NCBI GenBank assembly: GCA_044426085.1
Contig: JAWXUU010000009.1
Location: 1-64,000, forward strand
Origin: JAWXUU01 sp044426085
GTDB lineage: Bacteria > Bacillota > Clostridia > Christensenellales > CAMQZB01
DNA length: 64,000 nt
Direction of reading: 5' to 3'
Made by a program: the position numbers and the translations under genes. How positions within the stretch are numbered: position 1 is the stretch's first letter; the number at the start of each line of letters is the position of its first letter. The notes below the pieces were generated by a model. The model was not told the DNA's origin. It ran no database searches and worked only from the letters and a program-made list of their open reading frames with translations. Of the stretch, positions 1 through 8,792 are shown one piece after another.

Positions 1-99
1 AAAATTGTAGATCTCATAAATAATAGACCACGAAAACGCTTAGGTTGGTTGTCGCCTATCGAGTTTCTCGCAAATACTTTTAAAAAGTGTTGCACTTAA
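1..99 (+). CDS. IS30-family transposase, C-terminal end only (partial at window edge)
   Basis: The window opens inside an open frame of 32 codons that ends at a TAA at 97-99. The peptide contains INNRPRKRLGWLSPIEFLA, the typical C-terminal signature of IS30-family DDE transposases (Asn-Asn-Arg-Pro-Arg-Lys, then a Pro-rich motif). The catalytic domain lies outside the window. The downstream sequence around 88-110 looks like the terminal inverted repeat. Whether the element is intact cannot be seen from here. Confidence 0.85.
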   Translation, partial: KIVDLINNRPRKRLGWLSPIEFLANTFKKCCT

Positions 100-110
100 T
101 TTGACAATCT
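1..110 (+). mobile_element. Right end of an IS30-type insertion sequence
   Basis: It comprises the transposase C-terminus and a short A/T-rich end (TGTTGCACTTAATTTGACAA at 88-107) that overlaps the stop codon, as is usual for IS30 members. The exact outer border and any target duplication cannot be fixed without the left end. An outward-pointing TTGACA lies at 101-106. From 111 to 308 I see no gene, only A/T-rich spacer and the ribosome binding site of the next gene. Confidence 0.65.
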
Positions 111-308
111 ATCATTAAAATAACTAATGGGGATTTCTAAAAAGTATAAATGCAAAGATTAATTTCAAAAAAAGAGCGTATTTTAGAAAAATTTCGACGC
201 AAGGCTGGTTGCCTTTCTAGGAATTTTGCATAAAATCAAGCCTTTTTTAGGGATTGAGATTTGCGTTTAGAGTTTTTAGAAGTGCCCAAATAAAAAAAAG
301 GGGGGAAT

Positions 309-1325
309 ATGAATCAAACAACGACGAAAAACATACGCACAATAGCTGTTTTTGTTGGGCTTTTCACTGCCCTTTTTGTTGGATACGTGGTGAACATCAA
401 CACGGGGAGCATCAATATTTCTTCACTTGAGATTTTGGAGATTTTGTTTTCTAGTGGCAATACTGATGTTGTGAACACTGCCATTATTTGGAAGATTAGA
501 TTTCCAAGGCTTGTGGCGGCCTCACTTTTGGGGGGCGCACTTGGCGTTTCGGGATTTTTGATTCAAACTTTTTTCAGAAACCCTATCGCATCACCTTTTA
601 TTTTGGGTATTTCAAGCGGAGCGAAGATGACCGTTGCACTTGCGATTGTTTTTCTAGGCTCGGTGGGATATCTTCAAATGGTTGCGATTTCCTTTGTTGG
701 CTCGCTTATTTCCATGGCGTTTGTGTTGCTCTGCTCGCGAAAAGTTGGAAATATGTCTATGCTTTTGGTTGTGGGGATTATGATTGGATACATCACTTCT
801 GCGATAACGGATTTTATTATCACATTTGCGAGTAGCAACGATATCGCGGGGCTTACAAATTGGTCGATGGGGTCTTTTTCTGGTTCTACTTGGAACAGTG
901 TGAAAATCATTGCTATTGTTGTTGCACTGGGCACGTTTTGTGCTTTTCTTGCTTCCAAACCAATTGGGGCTTATCAGCTTGGCGAAGGATACGCTGTCAG
1001 CATGGGGGTGAATATCAAGCTTGTTCGAACTGTTATCGTTCTTATCACAAGCCTTTTATCCGCTTGCGTGACGGCTTTTGCAGGCCCGATTTCCTTTGTG
1101 GGGATTGCTGTGCCACACATTGCAAAAAAGCTTTTGAACACTTCTAAACCTATCCTTTTGATACCCGCAACTTTCCTTTGCGGAAGCGTGTTTTGCGTGT
1201 TTTGCGACCTTGTTGCAAGAACGATGTTTTCACCACTTGAACTTGCGATTTCAACGGTTACGGCTTTCTTTGGCGCACCGATTGTCATTTCCATTATCCT
1301 TTCCAAAAAGAGAGGTGGCAGATGA
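309..1325 (+). CDS. FecCD/BtuC-type ABC transporter permease (iron/siderophore or cobalamin family)
   Basis: This 338-residue polytopic membrane protein is of the FecCD family, which imports ferric chelates, heme or B12. It has an N-terminal membrane segment at about residues 10-30 and the family motifs RFPRLVAASLLGGALGVSG (about 65-83) and FRNPIASPFILGISSGA (about 89-105). A late FAGPISFVGIAVPHIAK segment corresponds to the loop that contacts the ATPase. The ribosome binding site is GGGGGGAAT before the ATG. Its stop overlaps the start of the ATPase gene (ATGA), so the two are co-translated. No substrate-binding protein gene is seen; it would be expected upstream, where the IS30 end now lies. 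The substrate is inferred from family only. Confidence 0.88.
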   Translation: MNQTTTKNIRTIAVFVGLFTALFVGYVVNINTGSINISSLEILEILFSSGNTDVVNTAIIWKIRFPRLVAASLLGGALGVSGFLIQTFFRNPIASPFILGISSGAKMTVALAIVFLGSVGYLQMVAISFVGSLISMAFVLLCSRKVGNMSMLLVVGIMIGYITSAITDFIITFASSNDIAGLTNWSMGSFSGSTWNSVKIIAIVVALGTFCAFLASKPIGAYQLGEGYAVSMGVNIKLVRTVIVLITSLLSACVTAFAGPISFVGIAVPHIAKKLLNTSKPILLIPATFLCGSVFCVFCDLVARTMFSPLELAISTVTAFFGAPIVISIILSKKRGGR

Positions 1326-2452
1326 TGAGTGAAAATAAAAACAAATATTTTGAAATTAAAGATTTGGCGGTTGGATATAACGGCAAAGTTTTGATTGACG
1401 AGATTAATTTTTCTTTGCAACGCGGAGAAATTTTGACGCTTATTGGTCCAAATGGGTCGGGAAAATCCACTATTCTTAAAAGCATAACTGGTCACCTTGC
1501 GACTATTTCTGGGGAAGTTTTTCTTGACGGAACAAGCTTGCGCAAGATGGAAAGAAAGACGCGTGCGACAAAAATGAGCGTGGTTTTGACAGACAGAATC
1601 ACCCCTGAACTTATGACTGTTTACGACGTTGTGGCATCCGCGAGATATCCATACACGAATTCTTTTGGAATGCTGACAGCAAAAGACAAAGCAATCGTTG
1701 ATGAGTGCATTGAAAAAGTTGGCATACGTGAGTTTGCAAATAAGGATTTTTCTGAAATTTCTGACGGGCAACGCCAAAAGGCTATGCTTGCACGGGCGAT
1801 TTGCCAGATGCCGGAAATTATCATATTGGACGAGCCTACTTCCTTTCTTGATATCAAGCACAAGATTGAACTTTTGAGCATTTTATCGAGCATGGCTAAG
1901 GAAAAGAACATCGCGGTTATCATGTCGCTTCACGAAATTGATATCGCTTCGAAAGTTTCTGATTATATCGCCCTTATCAAGGGTGACAAAATCGAAAAAG
2001 TCGGCGCGCCCGACGAGATTTTCAAGGGTGATACAATCGCAAAGTTATACGATATGAAATCGGGGTCGTACAACATGACTTTTGGCAGTGTTGAACTTGC
2101 CATGCCTGTTGGAGAAGCTAAGGTTTTTGTTTATTGCAGTGCTGGAAGCGGAATTTCTGCGTTCAGACATTTGCAAAAAGCGGGAATTGCTTTTTCTTGC
2201 GGTCTGCTTTGGGAAAACGAATCGGCATTTGAAATTGCAACTGCCCTTTCAAACAATATTGCAAGCGTGAAAGCATTTTCGCCAATTGGCAAAATCGATA
2301 TTGAAAAGTGCAAAGCCCTTGTTGATAGCTGTGAATATTTTCTTGATACCAACCCTGAAATTGGCGAAATGAACGGTGAGATTTGCGAGATTTTGAGATA
2401 TGCAAAGGAAAAAAACAAGAAAATCATCACTAAAGTTGCTGAAATTTTGTGA
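1322..2452 (+). CDS. FecE-type ABC transporter ATP-binding protein with an extra C-terminal domain
   Basis: This is the ATPase partner of the preceding permease. It shows Walker A (GPNGSGKST, about residue 41), a Q-loop region, a signature-like segment ISDGQRQKAMLARAI, Walker B (EIIILDEPTSFLD) and the switch His (MSLHEID). FecE-type ATPases are usually about 250-270 residues. This one has 376, and residues from about 255 on form an added domain (VFVYCSAGSGISAFRHLQKA...) that I do not recognise with certainty. The start overlaps the permease stop by 4 bases; a second Met follows directly. A strong terminator follows at 2529. Confidence 0.88.
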   Translation: MMSENKNKYFEIKDLAVGYNGKVLIDEINFSLQRGEILTLIGPNGSGKSTILKSITGHLATISGEVFLDGTSLRKMERKTRATKMSVVLTDRITPELMTVYDVVASARYPYTNSFGMLTAKDKAIVDECIEKVGIREFANKDFSEISDGQRQKAMLARAICQMPEIIILDEPTSFLDIKHKIELLSILSSMAKEKNIAVIMSLHEIDIASKVSDYIALIKGDKIEKVGAPDEIFKGDTIAKLYDMKSGSYNMTFGSVELAMPVGEAKVFVYCSAGSGISAFRHLQKAGIAFSCGLLWENESAFEIATALSNNIASVKAFSPIGKIDIEKCKALVDSCEYFLDTNPEIGEMNGEICEILRYAKEKNKKIITKVAEIL

Positions 2453-2528
2453 TTGTGGTTGATTGTGATTGATTGGCATTTATTGATTGGCATTTATTGA
2501 TTGCTCTTTATTTTATAATTGAATGATA

Positions 2529-2557
2529 AAAACCCCGATTTTTGTCGGGGTTTTGTT
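2529..2557 (+). terminator. Rho-independent terminator after the iron-type ABC genes
   Basis: The stem AACCCCGA / TCGGGGTT with a short T-rich loop is followed by TTGTTTTTT. It lies 80 bases after the ATPase stop and also faces the yicC 3' end from the other strand. The sequence 2453-2515 contains a short direct repeat (TTGATTGGCATTTA twice), and 2555-2630 is a T/G-rich simple stretch. Confidence 0.85.
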
Positions 2558-2629
2558 TTTTGATTTTGTTTGTTTAGTTTGTTTGGTTTCGTTTGGTTTG
2601 TTTAGTTTTTTTGGTTTGTTTTATAAATT

Positions 2630-3499
2630 TTATTCGATATTTTGGATTTGTTCGCGAATTTTTTCTATTTCATTTTTCATTTGCAAACCTGTTTTTGTGA
2701 TTTCGCTGTCGTTTGATTTTGAACAGATTGTGTTTGTTTCGCGGTTGAATTCTTGGATAAGAAAGTCTAGCTTTCTGCCAACTCCGCCTTTTTCTTTCAT
2801 GATTTTTTCACATTCGTCAAAGTGGATTGCAAGGCGAGTGATTTCTTCATCGATGTTTGATTTGTCGGTGTAGATACAAACTTCTTGCGCGATTCTTTCT
2901 TCGGGGATTTCCACATCTAGGTTTGAAATTCTAGACATGAGTTTTTCGCGATAAAAAGCTGAAACTTTTGGCGCGTCGACCTTGATTTTTTCTAGACATC
3001 CGCGAAGAATAGCTACCCTTTGCAAGATGTCGGTTTTCAAGTTTTCGCCTTCGGCATTTCGCATTGCAACAAGACCTTCAAGGGCGAGTTTCAAGCTGTT
3101 TTGAACCACTTCCAAAAGCAGCTCTTCTTGCAGATGACTGCCTTGATTTTTAAAAATTTCAGGGAATCTTAGCAGACTTGCAAGCTCGAGATTTTGAGAA
3201 ATTCCCGCAACTTCCTTTGCTTTTTCCACAGCGGAAAGATAGCCTTTCAACAGACCTTCGTCAAGCAAGACTTCCTTTTCCTTTTGCGACACATCGACAT
3301 AGTTGATAAAAACATCAAGCTTGCCACGAAGCACAGACCCACCGATTTGTTTTCTTATTTTATCTTCACAAAAGCTTAGAATTCTTGGAGTTTTCAAGTT
3401 TAAATCGAGAAATCTTGAGTTGACTGCTCTGATTTCCACAACCATTGTTAAGCCGTCTTTTAAAAATTCTCCTCTTCCGTATCCTGTCATGCTGTTCAT
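2630..3499 (-). CDS. yicC: YicC-family endoribonuclease-like protein
   Basis: The protein has 289 residues, the usual family length. It opens with MNSMTGYGRGEF, the diagnostic N-terminus of the YicC/YloC family, and ends with a conserved region containing KLDFLIQEFNRETNTICSKS (Glu-Asn/Arg-Glu-x-Asn-Thr). The Escherichia coli member is an RNA endonuclease implicated in small-RNA turnover; that role is transferred by family only. It is the last gene of a minus-strand run yerC-pcrA-ligA-yicC, 11 bases after ligA. Confidence 0.92.
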   Translation of the reverse strand: MNSMTGYGRGEFLKDGLTMVVEIRAVNSRFLDLNLKTPRILSFCEDKIRKQIGGSVLRGKLDVFINYVDVSQKEKEVLLDEGLLKGYLSAVEKAKEVAGISQNLELASLLRFPEIFKNQGSHLQEELLLEVVQNSLKLALEGLVAMRNAEGENLKTDILQRVAILRGCLEKIKVDAPKVSAFYREKLMSRISNLDVEIPEERIAQEVCIYTDKSNIDEEITRLAIHFDECEKIMKEKGGVGRKLDFLIQEFNRETNTICSKSNDSEITKTGLQMKNEIEKIREQIQNIE

Positions 3500-3510
3500 A
3501 TGTTTTCCCC

Positions 3511-5457
3511 TTATTTGTATTCTTTTATCATTTCTTCGAACTCTTCACCAAAGATGATTCTGAGCCCGAGTTTTTGCGCTTTTTCAAGTTTAGAGCCGGC
3601 GTCTTCACCACACACAACAAGCGTTGTTTTCTTTGAAACTGTGGATAGCATTTCACCGCCCTGATTTTCGATTATTTTTGAAGCTACACTTCGCGAAAGA
3701 GTTGGAAGCGAGCCTGTGAGAACCATTTTTTCGCCCGAAAATATACCTTCTGCAACGGCGGTTTTATATTGGATTTCCACCCTTTCAAGAAGTTTTTCCA
3801 ATTTTTCTGTTTTGGTTTTGAAAAAATCCACAACTGATGATGCGACGATTTCGCCGATGTCGCCAATCTCGCAAAGATTTTCAAACTTTGCTTCTTTCAA
3901 AAGGTTCATATGCGGATATTCTCTTGCGAGATCCTTCGCAGTTTTTGTGCCTATGTTTGGAATTCCAAGTGAGAAAATAAACTGCGGATAATCGATTTTT
4001 CGCGATTTTTCCAATGATTTCATCAAGTTTTCCGCTTTCTTTTCTTTGAAAGAAGGAAGGGAAAGTAGCTGATCTTTTTGCAAATCAAACAGTTGATATT
4101 CGCTTTCTATTCCGAAATTTTCATATAACAGCTTAGCTGTTTTTTCCGAAAAGCCTTCGATATCAAATGCGTTTTTACTTGCAAAATGCGACAATTTTTG
4201 AATTACCATGCCACTGCAATGTGGGTTTTTGCAAAAGATGTGAGCACCAATTTCTGTTATTTCTTTTCCGCACGATGGGCAAGATTTTGGCATTTCAATT
4301 TCCACCGCGTTCTCACCTTTTTGATATGTGCCAAGGATTTCGGGAATGACGTCGTTTGACCTTCGAACAAGCACTGTATCACCGATTTTTACGCCTTTTT
4401 TCGCGATGTCTTGCATGTTGTTGAGCGTCGCCCTTGAAACTGTGACACCGCACAAATCCACCGGTTCTAGCAATGCAAGAGGGGTGAGTTTGCCCGTTCT
4501 TCCAACTTGCCACACCACTTTGTTTAGCACCGTTTTTGCTTCTTCCGCTTCGAATTTATAGGCAATCGCCCATCTTGGAAATTTTTCAGTTGAGCCTAGC
4601 TGTTCTCTTTTTTGATAGTCATTTATTTTGATGACTGCACCGTCGATAAGAAAATCAAGATTACCACGGGAAAGTTCGATTTGTTCTAGCTGAGATTTGA
4701 TTTCTTCTACGCTCTTTGTGATTTTGAAATATTCACTGACAAGAAATCCTTCCGATTTCAAGAATTCTACAGCTTGCGATTGCGAAATGATTTCTTCGCT
4801 ATCTTGGAAATTGATGTTATAGAACACGATTTTCGGTGAGCGTTTTGCTGTTTCTTTTGGGTCTAGATTTCTGATTGCACCAGCGCTTGCGTTTCTTGCA
4901 TTTTTCAGCTTCACGCTTGCCGTTTGGTTATATTTTTCAAGCGTGGAAAGGTTGATTATTGCCTCGCCGATAACTTCGATTCTGCCCTTATAGGAAATTT
5001 CCATTGGGAAAGTTTTGATTGTTAGCACGTTGTTTGTGACATCTTCGCCAACGTAGCCATTGCCACGGGTTGTGGCGCGAAGGAACTTGCCGTTTTCATA
5101 AGTTAGGCAAATTGTTATGCCGTCGAACTTATATTCAAGGGTGAATTCTTCGCCGTTTTTATTTTTGAAAAAGTTTTCTAAGTCGTCGAAATTTTGCGCT
5201 TTATCAAGGGAATACAACCTTTGAATGTGGGTGTGTTGGGAAAAGCTTTGCAGTGCATCGCCACCAACCCTTCGCGTTGGTGAAATTTCTAAAACCGTGC
5301 CCGTTTGCTTTTCTAGCGCCACAAGTTCGTCATATAAAACATCATACTGCTTATCGGAAATTGTTGAGTTATCAAGCACGTAGTATTCATGAGCATAGAT
5401 ATTCAGTTGTTTTGCAAGCTGTTGCATTCTTGCAATGCTATCTTGTTTGTTTTGCAT
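3511..5457 (-). CDS. ligA: NAD-dependent DNA ligase LigA
   Basis: The protein has 648 residues. It seals nicks in DNA during replication and repair using NAD+. Domain order is visible: N-terminal Ia domain (YYVLDNSTISDKQYDVLY), adenylation domain with the AMP-accepting Lys in EYKFDG (about residue 110), OB fold, a four-Cys zinc finger (CPSCGKEI...CKNPHC, about 390-412), helix-hairpin-helix repeats (SLGIPNIGTKTAKDLA) and a C-terminal BRCT domain (FSGEKMVLTGSLPTLSR). It sits 71 bases after pcrA on the same strand, a conserved pairing in Firmicutes. Confidence 0.97.
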   Translation of the reverse strand: MQNKQDSIARMQQLAKQLNIYAHEYYVLDNSTISDKQYDVLYDELVALEKQTGTVLEISPTRRVGGDALQSFSQHTHIQRLYSLDKAQNFDDLENFFKNKNGEEFTLEYKFDGITICLTYENGKFLRATTRGNGYVGEDVTNNVLTIKTFPMEISYKGRIEVIGEAIINLSTLEKYNQTASVKLKNARNASAGAIRNLDPKETAKRSPKIVFYNINFQDSEEIISQSQAVEFLKSEGFLVSEYFKITKSVEEIKSQLEQIELSRGNLDFLIDGAVIKINDYQKREQLGSTEKFPRWAIAYKFEAEEAKTVLNKVVWQVGRTGKLTPLALLEPVDLCGVTVSRATLNNMQDIAKKGVKIGDTVLVRRSNDVIPEILGTYQKGENAVEIEMPKSCPSCGKEITEIGAHIFCKNPHCSGMVIQKLSHFASKNAFDIEGFSEKTAKLLYENFGIESEYQLFDLQKDQLLSLPSFKEKKAENLMKSLEKSRKIDYPQFIFSLGIPNIGTKTAKDLAREYPHMNLLKEAKFENLCEIGDIGEIVASSVVDFFKTKTEKLEKLLERVEIQYKTAVAEGIFSGEKMVLTGSLPTLSRSVASKIIENQGGEMLSTVSKKTTLVVCGEDAGSKLEKAQKLGLRIIFGEEFEEMIKEYK

Positions 5458-5528
5458 GTTTTAACCTTTTTATTTTGGAATTTATTTTTTCTTTTGATAA
5501 ATCCCATTATATTTTTAGGAATTTATAT

Positions 5529-7700
5529 TTATAATTTTACAAGTGGAGCAAATTTTGTGATTAGCGATTTGTTGCCCACTTTATCGAATTTCACATCCAC
5601 TGCCTCGCCAGAGCCACTGCCTGAAACTTTGATAACGACACCTTCGCCAAAAATTTTGTGGGAAACTTTATCGCCAACACCGAACTTGTTGCCGACACCC
5701 GTTTCACTTTTTTCTTCTTTTTTGCCATAGCCACCAAGACCACCGCGGAAAGGCTGAGCAGAGCTTGACATTCCACCGCGGAACACTGGCTTGTTGCTTG
5801 TTTCTTCTTCCACTGCACTTTTTGGCACGCGAATTGTTTCGCCCATTTCTTTTATGAAGCGAGATTTGAGCGTGTTTTGGCGTTCGTGCGTGAAAGTGTA
5901 TCGCGAGTTTGCAAGGGTGATATACAGCCTTTCTCTCGCTCTTGTGACTGCGACATAACACAATCTTCTTTCTTCTTCGATATCATCTTCATCGTTTCTG
6001 TTGAGTGGGAAAACGCCCTCTTCAAAGCCTACGATAAACACGATTTTATATTCCAATCCCTTTGCGGCATGGACTGTTGAAAGGGTGATAAATTCAGTTT
6101 CGTCTTCGTCCGCTTCGGATGATAGTGTGACACTTTGAAGAAATTCCGAAAGGTCAGCTTTTGGGTTTTCCTTTTCGAATTCCACCACTTGCGACACGAA
6201 TTCTTCAACGTTTGCACGCTTGTTTCTATCTTCATCTTTTGAAAGGTCGAAGCACAGCATAAAGTTTGTTTCTTCGATAACTTTTTTGATTATTTCGGAA
6301 ATTGAAAGGTCGAACTGGCTGTCTTGCAAGTCGTTTATTACGTTGTAGAAATTCACAACTTTTTCCTTGACTTTGCCACTTAGAAGTTCGCATTCCTTAA
6401 GGCTTTGAAAAAGGGTTGTTTGAAGGATTTCTGCACCTTTCACAAGCTTTTCAACAGTGGTGTCGCCAATGCCACGTTTTGGCACGTTTATCACGCGGAT
6501 AAGCGCTTCGCTGTCGCTTGGATTGACAACAAGACGCAAATATGAAATCAAATCTTTGACTTCTTTTCTATCCGAGAATTTGAAACCGCCGTAAACTTTA
6601 AACGGCATGTTATAGTTTGTGAGCGCTTGTTCGAAAGAGCGTGAAATTGAGTTCAGACGGTATAGTATTGCGAAATCTGAATTTTTATATCCAAACTCGC
6701 GGCTGAGTTCCTTGATTGTTGAAACCACCCTTTCCGCTTCCGACCTTTCGTCGTAGTTTGAATAAAGTTCTGGCTTGAGCCCCTTATCGCCATCGGAAAA
6801 CAGCACTTTGTTTGCCCTTATCGCGTTTTTAGAAATCACCGCGTTGGCAACTGAAAGTATGCTCTGCGTTGAGCGATAGTTTTGTTCGAGTTTGATAATT
6901 TGTGCATCTTGCATATCTTTCCCAAAGTTGAGAATGTTATCGATATGCGCGCCACGCCAGCTGTATATTGATTGGTCATCATCGCCAACGCAAAATAGGT
7001 TGCCGTGGACACTTGCTAGCATTTTTATGATTTCATACTGCAAAATGCTTGTGTCTTGAAACTCGTCCACATGGATATAATGAAATTTGCTTGAATATTT
7101 TTCGCGAACTTCAGGGCAAGTTTTCAAGAGTGCATGAGTTTTTGTTAGCAAGTCGTCAAAATCGAGTGCGTTGTTTGTTTTCAGTTCTGATTCGTATGCC
7201 AACATGATTTTATAGCTGACATCGTTTTGCATTAAATTGCCCTGCTCCACATATTGGGCAGGGGTTTGGTTCATTGTTTTTGAATTGCCGATGTGGAATT
7301 TAACTTTTTTGAGGATCTTTTCTTCGGAAATTTCCATGGTTTTGATTATTCTTTTCAAAACTCTATCTTTTTCCGTTTCTGAATAGATCGAAAAATCCTT
7401 TGTGTAACCAATTTTGTCGCCATCCATTCTTAGAATTCTTACGCACATAGAGTGGATTGTTGATACCCAAATATCAGAAACCCGTTCTGTTATGTTTGCA
7501 AGCCTTTCTTTCATTTCGGCAGCGGCTTTGTTTGTGAATGTTATTGCAAGGATGTTATAAGGCATCACATCTTTTTTGAGTAGCATAGCAATACGCGTTA
7601 TTAAAACGCGTGTTTTGCCACTTCCCGCACCCGCAAAAACAAGCACGTTTCCACTTGTTGTGGAAACGGCTTTAAGTTGCATTTCGTTTAGTGAGCTCAA
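5529..7700 (-). CDS. pcrA: ATP-dependent DNA helicase PcrA/UvrD
   Basis: This 723-residue superfamily 1A 3'-5' helicase acts in repair and rolling-circle replication. The Q motif LNEMQLKAV, Walker A (AGAGSGKT, about residue 22), DEFQDTS (Walker B), DDDQSIYSWRGA, the motif IV-VI region (TVHAAKGLEYKIVFI, VAVTRARERL) and a C-terminal Tudor-like RNA polymerase-binding segment (VGDKVSHKIFGEGVVI) are all present. It lies two bases after yerC, so translation is coupled. The Gly-rich linker before the tail is typical. Confidence 0.97.
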   Translation of the reverse strand: MSSLNEMQLKAVSTTSGNVLVFAGAGSGKTRVLITRIAMLLKKDVMPYNILAITFTNKAAAEMKERLANITERVSDIWVSTIHSMCVRILRMDGDKIGYTKDFSIYSETEKDRVLKRIIKTMEISEEKILKKVKFHIGNSKTMNQTPAQYVEQGNLMQNDVSYKIMLAYESELKTNNALDFDDLLTKTHALLKTCPEVREKYSSKFHYIHVDEFQDTSILQYEIIKMLASVHGNLFCVGDDDQSIYSWRGAHIDNILNFGKDMQDAQIIKLEQNYRSTQSILSVANAVISKNAIRANKVLFSDGDKGLKPELYSNYDERSEAERVVSTIKELSREFGYKNSDFAILYRLNSISRSFEQALTNYNMPFKVYGGFKFSDRKEVKDLISYLRLVVNPSDSEALIRVINVPKRGIGDTTVEKLVKGAEILQTTLFQSLKECELLSGKVKEKVVNFYNVINDLQDSQFDLSISEIIKKVIEETNFMLCFDLSKDEDRNKRANVEEFVSQVVEFEKENPKADLSEFLQSVTLSSEADEDETEFITLSTVHAAKGLEYKIVFIVGFEEGVFPLNRNDEDDIEEERRLCYVAVTRARERLYITLANSRYTFTHERQNTLKSRFIKEMGETIRVPKSAVEEETSNKPVFRGGMSSSAQPFRGGLGGYGKKEEKSETGVGNKFGVGDKVSHKIFGEGVVIKVSGSGSGEAVDVKFDKVGNKSLITKFAPLVKL

Positions 7701-7702
7701 AA

Positions 7703-7996
7703 TTATTCTCCTTTGAGGTTATCAATACCGAGTTTGTATCCACCAGTGCCATATTGCAGACATCTGTTGATACGACTTATTGTTGCAGGGCTTGCACCAT
7801 TGGCATCTGAAATTGCTTGGTATGTTTGGTTTTCTAGCAACCTTTTTGAAACGTCAAGACGCATTGCAAGCGAGTGGAGTTCTACAACTGTGCAAAGGTC
7901 TTCAAAAAATCTGTAGCATTCGTCCTTATCTTTTAGTGATAAAATAGCATCAAATAAAAAGTCAATCTCTTCGTTTGCAAATTTCGATTTATACAT
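7703..7996 (-). CDS. yerC: YerC/YecD-type TrpR-like regulator
   Basis: This 97-residue protein is of the TrpR/YerC family, with a helix-turn-helix (SDANGASPATISRINRCLQYG) that would bind DNA. Members are small dimeric repressor-like proteins whose ligand is mostly unknown. It is the first gene of the yerC-pcrA-ligA-yicC operon, as in Bacillus. Its ribosome binding site (AAAGGGGTGTAAAT) is close to the ATG and a good promoter lies 70 bases upstream. Target genes cannot be read from the sequence. Confidence 0.9.
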   Translation of the reverse strand: MYKSKFANEEIDFLFDAILSLKDKDECYRFFEDLCTVVELHSLAMRLDVSKRLLENQTYQAISDANGASPATISRINRCLQYGTGGYKLGIDNLKGE

Positions 7997-8065
7997 ATTT
8001 ACACCCCTTTTATAATTTTTCTTTATTGAAAATCCCTTTGGTTTTAAGGAATTTTATCCTTTCAC

Positions 8066-8094
8066 ATTATATCACATTAAAGTGCTGTTGTAAA
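8066..8094 (-). promoter_or_regulatory. Sigma-A promoter of the yerC-pcrA-ligA-yicC operon
   Basis: On the minus strand it reads TTTACA-N17-TATAAT. It lies 70 bases before the yerC start. A short direct repeat AAAGTGCTGT occurs in the spacer and again about 38 bases upstream (8080-8130). Confidence 0.75.
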
Positions 8095-8131
8095 GAAAAA
8101 TTTTTACTTTTATGCTATAAAGTGCTGTATT

Positions 8132-8560
8132 TTATATGTGCAGTGTTTGCATGACTTGAGAATATTTACTTTTCAGTGCTTTTTCACGCTCGTATTTTTC
8201 CTTCACCTTTAAAAATTTGTTGGAAATCACAAGCACGTATCTGCCACGCTCTTCTATGCTCATTTCTTGATACTTGTCTTTATCCATAAGTTTGCCGATT
8301 GGGGAAAGTTCGTCTTCTTCCAAAAGTGCATAAACCTTTTGTTCAAATTCCATTTCGCTTGCATCTTGCGACGATTTTGAAATGATTGTTTTTCTGATTT
8401 GATTTTTGTCTTGAATTGTCATCTCGCCCATTTCTTTTTCAATCTCTTCGCTGTTTTTCTTTTGCATCATATCTTCCCAAAAACCATGTTTCATGCGGGA
8501 AACTGCTTCTTTTGCCAACAATTTGAATTGCTCTTTTTCGTGATTTGTAGATTTTTGCAT
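8132..8560 (-). CDS. Charged, helical protein of unknown function downstream of rpsU
   Basis: I do not recognise this 142-residue protein. It is very rich in Lys and Glu, predicted mostly helical, with no signal peptide, membrane segment or Cys. It lies where many Firmicutes carry yqeY (after rpsU), but the sequence does not resemble YqeY. The start has an AAGGGG ribosome binding site (AAGGGGTATTTAT then ATG). It is separated from rpsU by about 230 bases holding a terminator and a 16-bp tandem repeat, so it may be transcribed separately. Confidence 0.6.
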   Translation of the reverse strand: MQKSTNHEKEQFKLLAKEAVSRMKHGFWEDMMQKKNSEEIEKEMGEMTIQDKNQIRKTIISKSSQDASEMEFEQKVYALLEEDELSPIGKLMDKDKYQEMSIEERGRYVLVISNKFLKVKEKYEREKALKSKYSQVMQTLHI

Positions 8561-8632
8561 ATAAATACCCCTTATTTTTCCGCCTTGTGCGGTTTTGTTT
8601 GAAATTAAAATGAAATTGAATAAAAATACCTT

Positions 8633-8724
8633 GCTTGAATTTTCTTTTGTTTAAATTGTTTTGTTTGAATTGTCTTTTGTTTGAATTTTCTTTTGTTTGA
8701 ATTTTCTTTTGCTTGAAAAATTTT
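8633..8724. repeat. Tandem 16-bp repeat between rpsU and the unknown gene
   Basis: The unit GTTTGAATTTTCTTTT is repeated five times with small changes (one copy shortened by two bases), ending in a degenerate sixth. It is pure spacer; no frame runs through it. It lies just downstream of the rpsU terminator. Confidence 0.85.
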
Positions 8725-8750
8725 GAAATTAAAATGGTTTGAAAAATAAA

Positions 8751-8776
8751 AAAGATGCCTTATACAAAGCATCTTT
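8751..8776 (-). terminator. Terminator of rpsU
   Basis: The stem AAAGATGC / GCATCTTT has a 10-base loop and on the minus strand is followed by TTTTTTATTTTTC. It lies 17 bases after the rpsU stop. Confidence 0.85.
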
Positions 8777-8792
8777 AGTATTGTTCGTGTTA

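Noticed and set aside
974..1861. A 295-codon minus-strand open frame across the permease and ATPase genes
   Set aside because: It is antisense to two clear ABC genes joined by an ATGA overlap, and its protein has no recognisable features.
5253..5534. Plus-strand frames over ligA and pcrA
   Set aside because: They are shadows of strongly conserved minus-strand genes with no ribosome binding sites.
8132..8560. Assignment of the gene after rpsU as yqeY
   Set aside because: The position fits but the sequence lacks the YqeY pattern; kept as unknown.
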